NCBI GenBank assembly: GCA_025965775.1
Contig: JAOPWG010000131.1
Span: 1-5,903 of the forward strand
DNA: 5,903 bases
Direction of reading: 5' to 3'
Source: Modestobacter sp.
GTDB taxonomy: Bacteria > Actinomycetota > Actinomycetes > Mycobacteriales > Geodermatophilaceae
Shown: piece by piece, positions 1 to 5,903 of the stretch
How positions within the stretch are numbered: position 1 is the first letter of the stretch
How the letters are laid out: every line of letters begins with the position of its first letter
Notes under the pieces: generated by a model
The model's input: the letters and a program-made list of their open reading frames with translations, nothing else
Told to the model about the DNA's origin: nothing
Database searches by the model: none
Translations under genes and position numbers: made by a program

Positions 1-1018
1 GCTGTCGCCGCAGGTGGCCTCCGGCTGGGACACCGACCCCGAGCTGTTCACGCACGTCTTCCCGATGGACCTGCGGCCGCAGGCGCACGACATCATCCGG
101 ACCTGGCTGTTCTCCACCGTGGTGCGCTCGCACTACGAGCACGGGGTCGCGCCGTGGTCGCACGCGGCGATCTCCGGGTTCGTGGTGGACCCCGACCGCA
201 AGAAGATGTCGAAGTCCAAGGGGAACGCGACCACGCCGATCGACGTGCTGGAGCGGTACGGGACCGACGCCGTCCGCTGGCGGGCCGCCGGCGCCCGGCC
301 CGGTGCCGACAGCCCGTTCGACGAGGCGCAGATGACGGTCGGCCGGCGGCTGGCGATCAAGCTGCTCAACGGGGGCAAGTTCGTGCTGGGTCTGGGCGCG
401 TCGGCCGGGTTGAGCGCCGAGGACGTCACCGAGCCGCTCGACCGGTCGCTGCTGACCCGGCTGGCCACGGTGGTCGACGAGGCCACCACGGCGATGGAGG
501 CCTACAACTACACCCGCGCCCTCGAGGCGGCCGAGACGTTCTTCTGGTCCTTCTGCGACGACTACGTGGAGCTGGTGAAGACCCGGGCCTACGGCTCGGG
601 CCCGGGTGCCACCTCCGCACAGGCGACGCTGGCGCTCGCGTTGTCGGTGCAGTTGCGGCTGTTCGCCCCGGTGCTGCCGTTCGTGACCGAGGAGGTCTGG
701 TCGTGGTGGCAGTCCGGCTCGGTGCACCGCGCACTGTGGCCGGCCGCCGCCGAGCTGCCGGCGGGGGGTGACCCGGCCGTGCTGCCGGTGGCCGCCGAGG
801 CGCTCGCCGCGGTGCGCAAGGCCAAGTCGGAGGCCAAGCAGTCGATGCGGGCAGACGTCGCCTCGGCGACGGTGACCGTCCCGGAGGCGCTGGTGGCGCT
901 GGTCGAGGCGACCCGCCCCGACCTGACCGACGCCGGCCGGATCGCGGAGCTGGACGTGGTGGCCGGCGAGGGTCCGCTGCGGGTGGACGTCGTGCTGGCC
1001 GAGCCCACCGTCGCCTGA
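1..1018 (+). CDS. valS: Valyl-tRNA synthetase, C-terminal part (5' end outside window)
   Basis: Class Ia aminoacyl-tRNA synthetase that charges tRNA-Val with valine in the cytoplasm. The reading frame is open from base 2, so the visible 338 residues are the C-terminal part of a longer protein. Visible in order: the end of the catalytic Rossmann domain with LRPQAHDIIRTW (about bases 74-109); the class I signature KMSKS at 203-217, followed by GN; and a helical anticodon-binding domain (about bases 437-710) with YNYTRALEA and the typical APVLPFVTEEVW. A short C-terminal domain then runs to the TGA at 1016-1018. The link from KMSKSKGN to RYGTDAVRW is very short, the next block is GRRLAIKLLNG, and the long C-terminal coiled-coil arm of E. 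coli-type ValRS is absent. These traits match the archaeal/Rickettsia-type ValRS. A hairpin terminator follows directly, so the gene appears to end its transcription unit. Identification as ValRS is firm; the subtype is inferred from remembered family motifs. Confidence 0.95.
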   Translation, partial: LSPQVASGWDTDPELFTHVFPMDLRPQAHDIIRTWLFSTVVRSHYEHGVAPWSHAAISGFVVDPDRKKMSKSKGNATTPIDVLERYGTDAVRWRAAGARPGADSPFDEAQMTVGRRLAIKLLNGGKFVLGLGASAGLSAEDVTEPLDRSLLTRLATVVDEATTAMEAYNYTRALEAAETFFWSFCDDYVELVKTRAYGSGPGATSAQATLALALSVQLRLFAPVLPFVTEEVWSWWQSGSVHRALWPAAAELPAGGDPAVLPVAAEALAAVRKAKSEAKQSMRADVASATVTVPEALVALVEATRPDLTDAGRIAELDVVAGEGPLRVDVVLAEPTVA

Positions 1019-1019
1019 C

Positions 1020-1052
1020 CCCGCGCCGCCGGCAGACTCCCGGCGGCGCGGG
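1020..1052 (+). terminator. Hairpin terminator after valS
   Basis: A perfect 13-bp inverted repeat (arms 1020-1032 and 1040-1052) encloses a 7-nt loop and starts two bases after the valS stop codon. The stem is almost pure G+C. No T run follows directly (AAACCCC comes next), which is common for terminators in high-GC actinobacteria. The position and stem quality make it the likely end of the valS transcript. Confidence 0.8.
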
Positions 1053-1056
1053 AAAC

Positions 1057-1095
1057 CCCGGTGTCCGGGCGATCGCGGGACGCAGTCCCGGTTTT
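1057..1095 (+). other. Two further small hairpins, the second followed by a T tract
   Basis: Two short perfect inverted repeats follow the main terminator. The first has arms CCCGG/CCGGG at 1057-1061 and 1065-1069 with a 3-nt loop. The second has arms CGGGAC/GTCCCG at 1076-1081 and 1085-1090 with a GCA loop, followed by GTTTT at 1091-1095. They may act as back-up terminators for valS or as a leader structure for the downstream operon. Short GC palindromes arise by chance in DNA this rich, so the functional reading is weak. Confidence 0.35.
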
Positions 1096-1100
1096 CGACC

Positions 1101-1119
1101 AGTGACTCCCAGCGTCACT
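1101..1119. promoter_or_regulatory. Short inverted repeat upstream of the hydrolase gene (possible operator)
   Basis: The arms AGTGAC (1101-1106) and GTCACT (1114-1119) form a perfect 6-bp inverted repeat with a 7-nt spacer, about 55 bp before the ATG at 1175. It is less GC-rich than its surroundings and sits where a promoter or operator of the downstream operon would be expected. I could not place a convincing -35/-10 pair at sensible spacing; CAGGAT at 1132-1137 is the only -10-like hexamer I noted. The operator role is a guess from position and symmetry. Confidence 0.25.
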
Positions 1120-1161
1120 CCAGCTTCCTCCCAGGATCCGGGCCGAGGTTGTGTTCGTGGC

Positions 1162-1168
1162 GGGAGGA
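1162..1168 (+). promoter_or_regulatory. Ribosome binding site that fixes the hydrolase start
   Basis: GGGAGGA lies 6 nt before the ATG at 1175 and matches a strong Shine-Dalgarno. The alternative in-frame GTG at 1151 lies upstream of this element and has no comparable site in front of it, so the ATG is preferred. Confidence 0.8.
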
Positions 1169-1174
1169 CCGACG

Positions 1175-2488
1175 ATGTCCCGTGCGGAATGGCTGGTCGG
1201 CCTGTCACTCGTACACGGACCGATCCCGCTCGCGCTGACAGTCGGAGCGGTCCTGGGCCTGCTGGTGCTCCTTGTGCTGCGCCGCTCGGCCCGGTGGTGG
1301 ACCCGGGGTGTCCCGGCGGCGGCGGTGGCGTCCGCTGTGGTACTCGGACTGGCCTTGCTGACCGTGCGGGTGACCAAGCCCTTCCCGGACCCCGTGCCGA
1401 CCTCGGTGGTCCTGTGGACCGGGCTGGCCGTCCTCGGTGTGGCCCTGCTCGCTGTCGGCTGGAGGCACCATCGCTGGTCGGCCCGGATCCTCGCCGTCCT
1501 CGCCACCATGCTGGTGGTCCTCGGCGCCGGCGTGCGGGTGGACGGCGTCTACGGCGCGTTCCCGACGATCGCCACCGCCCTGCAGCTGCCGCCGCACGAC
1601 GCAGCCGGTGCGACCGTGCCGCCGCCGGTCGCCCACACCATGCCGGCCGTCACCGGCCGCCCGCTCGACCAGCAGTGGCACCCCGCCCCCGGCATGCCGA
1701 CCCACGGCGCTGTCGTCCAGGTCGACATCCCGCCCACACACTCGGGGTTCCACGCGCGGCCGGCCTGGATCTACCTCCCGCCGGCCTACCTCACCCCGAA
1801 CCGGCCACTACTGCCTGTGCTGGAGCTGCTCGGCGGCCAGCCGGGGAGCTCCCGGGACTGGCTCGACGGCGGGCAGCTCGCCCAGCGGATGGACGCCTGG
1901 GCCTCGGCGCACAACGGCTTGGCCCCTGTCGTCGTGATGCCCGACGCGTTGGGCGGCGAGGTCGCCAACCCCCTGTGCCTGGACAGCGCCCTGGGCCAAG
2001 CAGACACCTACCTGAGCCGGGACGTGCCCGAGTGGGTGACCGCACACCTGCAGATCGACTCCGCGCCTGCGCACTGGGCGGTCGGAGGTTTCTCCTTCGG
2101 CGGTACCTGCGCGCTGCAGCTGGCCACGGCGCACCCCCAGCTCTTCCCGACCTTCTTCGACGCCTCGGGCCAGGCCGGGCCGACGCTCGGTGACCCGGCC
2201 CGGACCGTCGCCGCGGCCTTCCCGGGCAACGCCGCGGCCTTCGCCGCGGTCGATCCGCTGCAGGAGCTGGCCACCCGCCGCTACCCCGACTCGGCCGGCT
2301 ACTTCCTGGTAGGTGCCGACGACCCGGGCTACGTCGGCGACGCCCACACCGTCGTGACGGCGGCCCAGGCGGCCGGGATGACGGTCGTCTACCGCGAGCT
2401 GCCCGGCGGTCACTCGTACCAGGTGTGGGGGCCCGGCTTCGACGGCGCGCTGCCGTGGCTGTCCGTCCGGCTGGGGCTGACTGCGTGA
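1175..2488 (+). CDS. Four-TM membrane-anchored alpha/beta hydrolase (esterase-D/antigen-85-like)
   Basis: The 437-residue protein starts at an ATG behind a strong Shine-Dalgarno. The N-terminal part has four hydrophobic segments (about residues 13-36, 46-64, 77-96 and 103-120). The basic loops RRSARWW and WRHHRW fall on one side, so the positive-inside rule puts the C-terminal hydrolase domain (about 160-437) outside the cytoplasm. The nucleophile elbow is GFSFGG with Ser307. His413 in GGHSYQVW is the likely catalytic histidine, and Asp382 or Asp383 in GADDPGY the likely acid. YLPPAYL (200-206) is typical of the esterase-D (PF00756) family, which includes mycolyltransferases of the antigen 85 group. 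Cys268 and Cys312 could form a disulfide. The stop overlaps the start of the downstream aminoacyl-lipid synthase, indicating translational coupling. I infer it hydrolyses the aminoacyl ester made by that partner, or another cell-envelope ester. The fold is well supported; the substrate is not known from sequence. Confidence 0.9.
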   Translation: MSRAEWLVGLSLVHGPIPLALTVGAVLGLLVLLVLRRSARWWTRGVPAAAVASAVVLGLALLTVRVTKPFPDPVPTSVVLWTGLAVLGVALLAVGWRHHRWSARILAVLATMLVVLGAGVRVDGVYGAFPTIATALQLPPHDAAGATVPPPVAHTMPAVTGRPLDQQWHPAPGMPTHGAVVQVDIPPTHSGFHARPAWIYLPPAYLTPNRPLLPVLELLGGQPGSSRDWLDGGQLAQRMDAWASAHNGLAPVVVMPDALGGEVANPLCLDSALGQADTYLSRDVPEWVTAHLQIDSAPAHWAVGGFSFGGTCALQLATAHPQLFPTFFDASGQAGPTLGDPARTVAAAFPGNAAAFAAVDPLQELATRRYPDSAGYFLVGADDPGYVGDAHTVVTAAQAAGMTVVYRELPGGHSYQVWGPGFDGALPWLSVRLGLTA

Positions 2489-5043
2489 CCACCGCCCCCA
2501 CCCGCCCGGCCGCCGACCCGGGGCAGGCCGGCCGGGCCCCGCGCCCTCGGGTCCGGGAGCTGGTCATCCGCCATCCGGTGACGACCGCGTTCCTCGCCCT
2601 GTTGGTGCTGACCGGAGCGGTGACCCGGAGCCTCGTGGCAGGTCCGCCGGCTCCGCTGCTGGCCGCGGTCGGCGCCGGCGTGCAACGGCACCCGAGCGGA
2701 CTGCTCACCTCCGCGCTCTGGTGTGCCGGTGCGTGGCCGTACGCGGCGACCGCAGTGCTGGCCGTGCTGCTCCTGGTCCCCGCCGAGCGGTTGTTGGGTG
2801 CCGTCCGGACCGTCGCCGCGCTGGTTGTCGGCCAGGTGGTCGGCAGCGCGCTCGGCCTGGCCGCGATCGCCGGACTGGCCGCGACCGGCGAGGGCTGGCC
2901 CGGGGAGCTGTCGGCCGCGACGACGGTCGGCCCGCTGCCGGGCATCCTGGCCGTCGCCGGGCTGACGACCGCCCGGAGCACGGCGCTGTGGCGACGCCGG
3001 CTCCGGCTCGTGCTGTCGGTGTCCCTGATCGCACTCGTGCTCTACTCCGGCACCACCGCGGACGTGCTCCGGCTCGCCGGCTGGCTGCTGGGCCTGATGA
3101 TGGCGGCGGTTTGGGGCTGGCGCCACGACGCGCTGCCGGTCCCCCACCCCAGCCGCCGGGAGGGGCGGGCCCTGGTCGCACTCGTGGTGGCCGTGACCGC
3201 ACTGGGCCCGCTCCTGGCAGCCCTGTCCCGGACCCCCGACGGACCGTGGGCCGTGGTGTCCCACCTGTTCGTGTCCGGTCGGCCGGGCCATGGTCTGCTG
3301 CGGGCGGTCTGCGGACCGGGCGGCGACCCGTCGGACTGCCGCGTGCTGCAGGCACGGGCGCGCCTGACCGGTCACGGCCCGGCCCTGCTGACCGTCCTCC
3401 CGGTGGTGCTCCAGGTCGTGCTGGCCGAGGGGCTGCGCCGGGGGCGGCGGGCAGCGTGGGTTGCCGCTGTCCTGCTCGGCGGAGTGCTCACGCTGGCCGG
3501 GGGCTTCGTCGTGGCCAGCGTGCTGCGGACGCCGGCCGAGGCGCTCCCCCTGCTCGCGATCCGCCGCACCGACCTGCCTGCCGTGTCGGTGGCCGCGCCG
3601 TTGATGGCCCCGCTGGCCGTGCTGCTCCTGCTACTGGTCACCCACGGCCGGTTCGACGTGCGCGCCGCCCCTGGCGCCGGCCGGCGGTGGATCGTGAGCG
3701 CGGCCGGTGGGCTGGCGGTGGTCGGGCTGGTGTACCTCGGGGTCGGTATGGGCCCGGACCAGCAGTTCGCCGGTCGTCCGTCGGCCGGCCTGTTGCTGAC
3801 CGACCTGCTGGCCCGGATGGCTCCCCCGGGCTGGCTGGGTGAGTTCCTGCCTCCGCTGATCCCGCTGCACAACCCGGCGCGCGCGCTCGCCGGCTGGGCC
3901 GGGGTGGCCGCCTGGACGGTGCTGCTGGTGACCGCTGTCCGACTCGTCCGCCCTGCCGCGCCCCCAGGTGACGCGGTCCGGGCCCGCAGACTCGTCGACC
4001 GTCACGGCTGCACCCCGCTGGCTTTCATGACCACCTGGGTCGGCAACCGGTACTGGTTCTCCCCGGACGGGCGGGCGGTGGTCGCCTACCGGGTGATCGG
4101 TGGCGTCGCTCTCACGACCGGCGACCCCATCGGTGAGCCGGAGGCCCGGCCCGCGGCGGTGCGCCAGTTCACCGCCTGGTGCGAGGAGAACGGCTGGACC
4201 CCGGGCTGGTACAGCGTGACCTCGGAGGTGCCGGACGTCCTGGCCGATGCCGGGTTCCAGCAGCTGCAGGTGGCTGCGGAGACCTGGCTGCCGCTGGGCG
4301 ACCTCGCCTTCACCGGACGTCGGTGGCAGGACGTGCGGACGGCGGTCAACCGGGCCGGGCGCGAGGGTGTGACGGCGCTGTGGACGACGTGGCGGGAAGC
4401 GCCGCTCGGCCTACGTGAGCAGATCGCGCAGCTCTCCGAGGAGTGGCTGGCCGCCAAGGGACTGCCGGAGATGGGCTTCACGCTGGGCGGCCTCGACGAA
4501 CTCACCGACGACGGCGTCCGCTGCCTGCTCGCCGTCGACCACAACGGTCGGCTGCACGGGCTCACCAGTTGGCTGCCGGCCCACCAGGACGGAGTCACCG
4601 TGGGCTGGACCCTCGACGTGATGCGGCGGCCGCGGCACGCCTCGCCCGGCACGGTGGAGTTCCTCATCGCCACGGCCGCGCTGACCTTCCAGGACGAGGG
4701 GGCCCAGTGGGTGAGCCTGTCCGGGGCGCCCCTCGCGCTGCCGCCGGGGGCCGAGGGGCAGAGCGCGCTGACCCGGATGCTCCAGTTCGCCGGTCGGACG
4801 ATGGAGCCGGTCTACGGGTTCCGGTCGCTGCTGGCCTTCAAGGCCAAGTTCCAGCCGCACTATCGGCCGCTGTGGCTGGTCTACCCGAGCACCGCCGACC
4901 TGCCGCGGATCGCCCGCGCCGTGTCCCAGGCCTACCTCCCCGACCTGTCCCCCGCGCAGGCCGCCCGGCTGGCGACGGCGCTCGTGCGCGGGCACCGGCA
5001 CGTCCGCCGACCACCGGTGGAGGTCATGGTGCGCCGCGCGTGA
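2485..5043 (+). CDS. Rhomboid-like/MprF-type aminoacyl-phosphatidylglycerol synthase (DUF2156), 12 TM
   Basis: The 852-residue integral membrane protein is taken to start at GTG 2485, which overlaps the upstream TGA by four bases (GTGA). An in-frame ATG at 2425 would lie deep inside the hydrolase gene. About 12 hydrophobic segments lie near residues 33-50, 72-98, 108-131, 148-161, 172-189, 192-211, 229-247, 299-315, 322-347, 368-386, 402-421 and 467-488. Their loop charges put both termini in the cytoplasm. Residues about 500-800 form the MprF-type synthase domain (PF09924). Signs are FMTTWVGNRYWF, TGDPIGEP, WTLDVMRR, SLSGAPLA and FKAKFQPHYRPLWLVYP, which match the DLMR, APL and FKxKFxP blocks of lysyl/alanyl-PG synthases. 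Such enzymes transfer an amino acid from aminoacyl-tRNA to phosphatidylglycerol, lowering envelope negative charge. There is no fused lysyl-tRNA synthetase as in mycobacterial LysX, so the amino acid is unknown. TM1-6 resemble a rhomboid fold without its catalytic residues. The gene probably forms an operon with the hydrolase. Confidence 0.88.
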   Translation: MTTAPTRPAADPGQAGRAPRPRVRELVIRHPVTTAFLALLVLTGAVTRSLVAGPPAPLLAAVGAGVQRHPSGLLTSALWCAGAWPYAATAVLAVLLLVPAERLLGAVRTVAALVVGQVVGSALGLAAIAGLAATGEGWPGELSAATTVGPLPGILAVAGLTTARSTALWRRRLRLVLSVSLIALVLYSGTTADVLRLAGWLLGLMMAAVWGWRHDALPVPHPSRREGRALVALVVAVTALGPLLAALSRTPDGPWAVVSHLFVSGRPGHGLLRAVCGPGGDPSDCRVLQARARLTGHGPALLTVLPVVLQVVLAEGLRRGRRAAWVAAVLLGGVLTLAGGFVVASVLRTPAEALPLLAIRRTDLPAVSVAAPLMAPLAVLLLLLVTHGRFDVRAAPGAGRRWIVSAAGGLAVVGLVYLGVGMGPDQQFAGRPSAGLLLTDLLARMAPPGWLGEFLPPLIPLHNPARALAGWAGVAAWTVLLVTAVRLVRPAAPPGDAVRARRLVDRHGCTPLAFMTTWVGNRYWFSPDGRAVVAYRVIGGVALTTGDPIGEPEARPAAVRQFTAWCEENGWTPGWYSVTSEVPDVLADAGFQQLQVAAETWLPLGDLAFTGRRWQDVRTAVNRAGREGVTALWTTWREAPLGLREQIAQLSEEWLAAKGLPEMGFTLGGLDELTDDGVRCLLAVDHNGRLHGLTSWLPAHQDGVTVGWTLDVMRRPRHASPGTVEFLIATAALTFQDEGAQWVSLSGAPLALPPGAEGQSALTRMLQFAGRTMEPVYGFRSLLAFKAKFQPHYRPLWLVYPSTADLPRIARAVSQAYLPDLSPAQAARLATALVRGHRHVRRPPVEVMVRRA

Positions 5044-5063
5044 CCTGGCCACGCCGAACAGCA

Positions 5064-5098
5064 CGACGGCCCGCTCCCCGGGAGGGAACGGGCCGTCG
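5064..5098. terminator. Shared bidirectional terminator between the synthase gene and clpX
   Basis: Perfect 10-bp arms (5064-5073 and 5089-5098) enclose a 15-nt segment that can add four inner pairs (TCCC 5075-5078 with GGGA 5084-5087) after a C/A mismatch, leaving a 5-nt loop. It lies in the 67-bp gap between the convergent stop codons at 5043 and 5111. No T run is present on either side. Its position suits termination of both transcripts. Confidence 0.75.
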
Positions 5099-5110
5099 GA
5101 GAGGCTCAGC

Positions 5111-5903
5111 TCAGGCGGACTTCTCGCGGTTCACGCGGGAGGGCTTGCGCGGCACGATCGTGGGGTTCACCCGCTCCAGGACGACGTCCCGGGTGATGAC
5201 GACGGTCGCCACGTCCTCGCGGCTGGGGACGTCGTACATCACCGACTGGAGGACCTCCTCCATGATCGCCCGCAGGCCACGGGCGCCGGTGCCGCGCAGG
5301 ATGGCCTGGTCGGCGATCGACTCGAGGGCGTCGTCGGTGAACTCCAGCTCCACCCCGTCGAGCTCGAACAGCTTCCGGTACTGGCGCACCAGGGCGTTCT
5401 TCGGCTCGGTGAGGATGTTGATCAGCGCCTCGCGGTCGAGCTTCTGCACGCTGGTGATCACCGGGAGCCGGCCGATGAACTCCGGGATCATGCCGAACTT
5501 CAGCAGGTCCTCCGGCATGACCTCGGCGAAGGCGTTGGCCTCCTCGATCTCGGCCTTGCCGCGCACCTCGGCGCCGAAGCCGATGCCCTGCTTGCCGATC
5601 CGCTGCTCGATGACCTTGTCCAGCCCGGCGAACGCGCCACCCACGATGAACAGCACGTTGGTGGTGTCGATCTGGATGAACTCCTGGTGCGGGTGCTTGC
5701 GGCCACCCTGCGGCGGCACGGAGGCCGTCGTCCCCTCGAGGATCTTCAGCAGCGCCTGCTGCACGCCCTCGCCGGAGACGTCCCGGGTGATCGACGGGTT
5801 CTCGCTCTTGCGGGCGATCTTGTCGACCTCGTCGATGTAGATGATCCCGGTCTCGGCCCGCTTGACGTCGTAGTCGGCGGCCTGGATCAGCTTGAGCAGG
5901 ATG
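5111..5903 (-). CDS. clpX: ClpX, ATPase subunit of ClpXP protease, C-terminal part (5' end outside window)
   Basis: AAA+ unfoldase that recognises, unfolds and feeds substrates into the ClpP peptidase in the cytoplasm. The frame is open to the window edge; 263 residues are visible, roughly the last 60% of a usual 420-430-residue ClpX. The visible part starts in the large AAA+ domain with Walker B IIYIDEVDK (5819-5845). It continues through SGEGVQQALLKILEGT, the pore-lining RKH loop in GGRKHPHQEF (near 5683-5710), the ClpP-contacting IGF loop in KQGIGFGAEV, and the MIPEFIGRLP box with the arginine finger. The sensor-2 region GTGARGLRAIMEE follows in the small domain, and the protein ends in a short basic tail (PRKPSRVNREKSA). 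The zinc-binding N-domain and Walker A lie outside the window. All visible functional motifs are intact. The gene runs convergently towards the synthase gene and shares its terminator. Identification is essentially certain. Confidence 0.98.
   Translation of the reverse strand, partial: ILLKLIQAADYDVKRAETGIIYIDEVDKIARKSENPSITRDVSGEGVQQALLKILEGTTASVPPQGGRKHPHQEFIQIDTTNVLFIVGGAFAGLDKVIEQRIGKQGIGFGAEVRGKAEIEEANAFAEVMPEDLLKFGMIPEFIGRLPVITSVQKLDREALINILTEPKNALVRQYRKLFELDGVELEFTDDALESIADQAILRGTGARGLRAIMEEVLQSVMYDVPSREDVATVVITRDVVLERVNPTIVPRKPSRVNREKSA

Noticed and set aside
1069..1076. 8-bp palindrome GCGATCGC between valS and the hydrolase gene
   Set aside because: A single perfect 8-mer palindrome is expected by chance in such DNA, and no second copy or context supports a protein-binding role.
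1151..1174. GTG at 1151 as the hydrolase start
   Set aside because: It lies upstream of the strong Shine-Dalgarno at 1162-1168, which is ideally spaced for the ATG at 1175.
1102..2193. + strand open frame overlapping the hydrolase in another frame
   Set aside because: Arg/Pro/Ala/Gly-rich product without motifs. The alternative frame carries the intact hydrolase with its catalytic motifs.
2425..2484. ATG at 2425 as the synthase start
   Set aside because: It would add 20 Arg/Ala-rich residues encoded inside the hydrolase gene. GTG 2485 gives the standard 4-bp overlap of coupled genes.
1791..2981. Long minus-strand open frame opposite the hydrolase and synthase genes
   Set aside because: Composition is Arg/Pro/Ser/Ala-rich with no recognisable motif, and both sense-strand genes show clear family signatures.
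2410..3375. Minus-strand open frame of 321 codons opposite the synthase N-terminus
   Set aside because: Gln/Gly/Arg/His-rich low-complexity product typical of an antisense shadow of Leu/Ala/Val-rich TM segments.
4443..5840. Long + strand open frame of 465 codons spanning the end of the synthase gene and most of clpX antisense
   Set aside because: The product is low-complexity Arg/Ala/Pro/Ser sequence, crosses a terminator and overlaps two certain genes. It is a by-product of GC-biased codon use.
1..5903. Search for CRISPR arrays, tRNA or rRNA genes, insertion sequences and phage attachment sites
   Set aside because: No spaced direct repeats, cloverleaf, transposase motifs or terminal repeats were seen; coding density leaves only two short gaps (1019-1174 and 5044-5110).

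Overview
The window is very GC-rich (over 70% by eye), with almost every third codon position G or C, GTG starts and compact genes. The ClpX sequence and the mix of families point to a high-GC Gram-positive actinobacterium. The exact family cannot be fixed from this sequence; Geodermatophilaceae or Pseudonocardiales-like lineages are a guess. Four genes account for nearly all of the DNA, and two of them run off the window edges.

Layout: (1) Positions 1-1018 (+) hold the C-terminal part of a valyl-tRNA synthetase, with the KMSKS signature and the anticodon-binding domain. Its motifs fit the archaeal/Rickettsia-type ValRS rather than the usual bacterial type. (2) Positions 1019-1174 are an intergenic region with a strong 13-bp hairpin terminator, two smaller hairpins (the second followed by TTTT) and a further short inverted repeat before a good Shine-Dalgarno. 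(3) Positions 1175-2488 (+) encode a four-TM membrane-anchored alpha/beta hydrolase of the esterase-D/antigen-85-like type. (4) Positions 2485-5043 (+) encode an 852-residue, about 12-TM membrane protein ending in an MprF-type (DUF2156) aminoacyl-phosphatidylglycerol synthase domain. It starts inside the hydrolase stop codon (GTGA overlap). (5) Positions 5044-5110 hold a perfect 10-bp hairpin that probably terminates transcription from both sides. (6) Positions 5111-5903 (-) hold the C-terminal about 60% of ClpX, convergent with the lipid gene.

The centre of interest is the hydrolase-synthase pair. The synthase domain should transfer an amino acid from aminoacyl-tRNA to a membrane lipid on the cytoplasmic side. 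The hydrolase, whose catalytic domain is predicted to lie outside the membrane, is a plausible remover of that same modification. This parallels the known alanyl-PG synthase/hydrolase pair of Pseudomonas aeruginosa, but with unrelated-looking architecture. The first six TM segments of the synthase look like a rhomboid fold whose catalytic Ser and His are missing, instead of the canonical MprF flippase region. ValS and ClpX are flanking housekeeping genes; the sequence gives no sign that they work with the lipid module.
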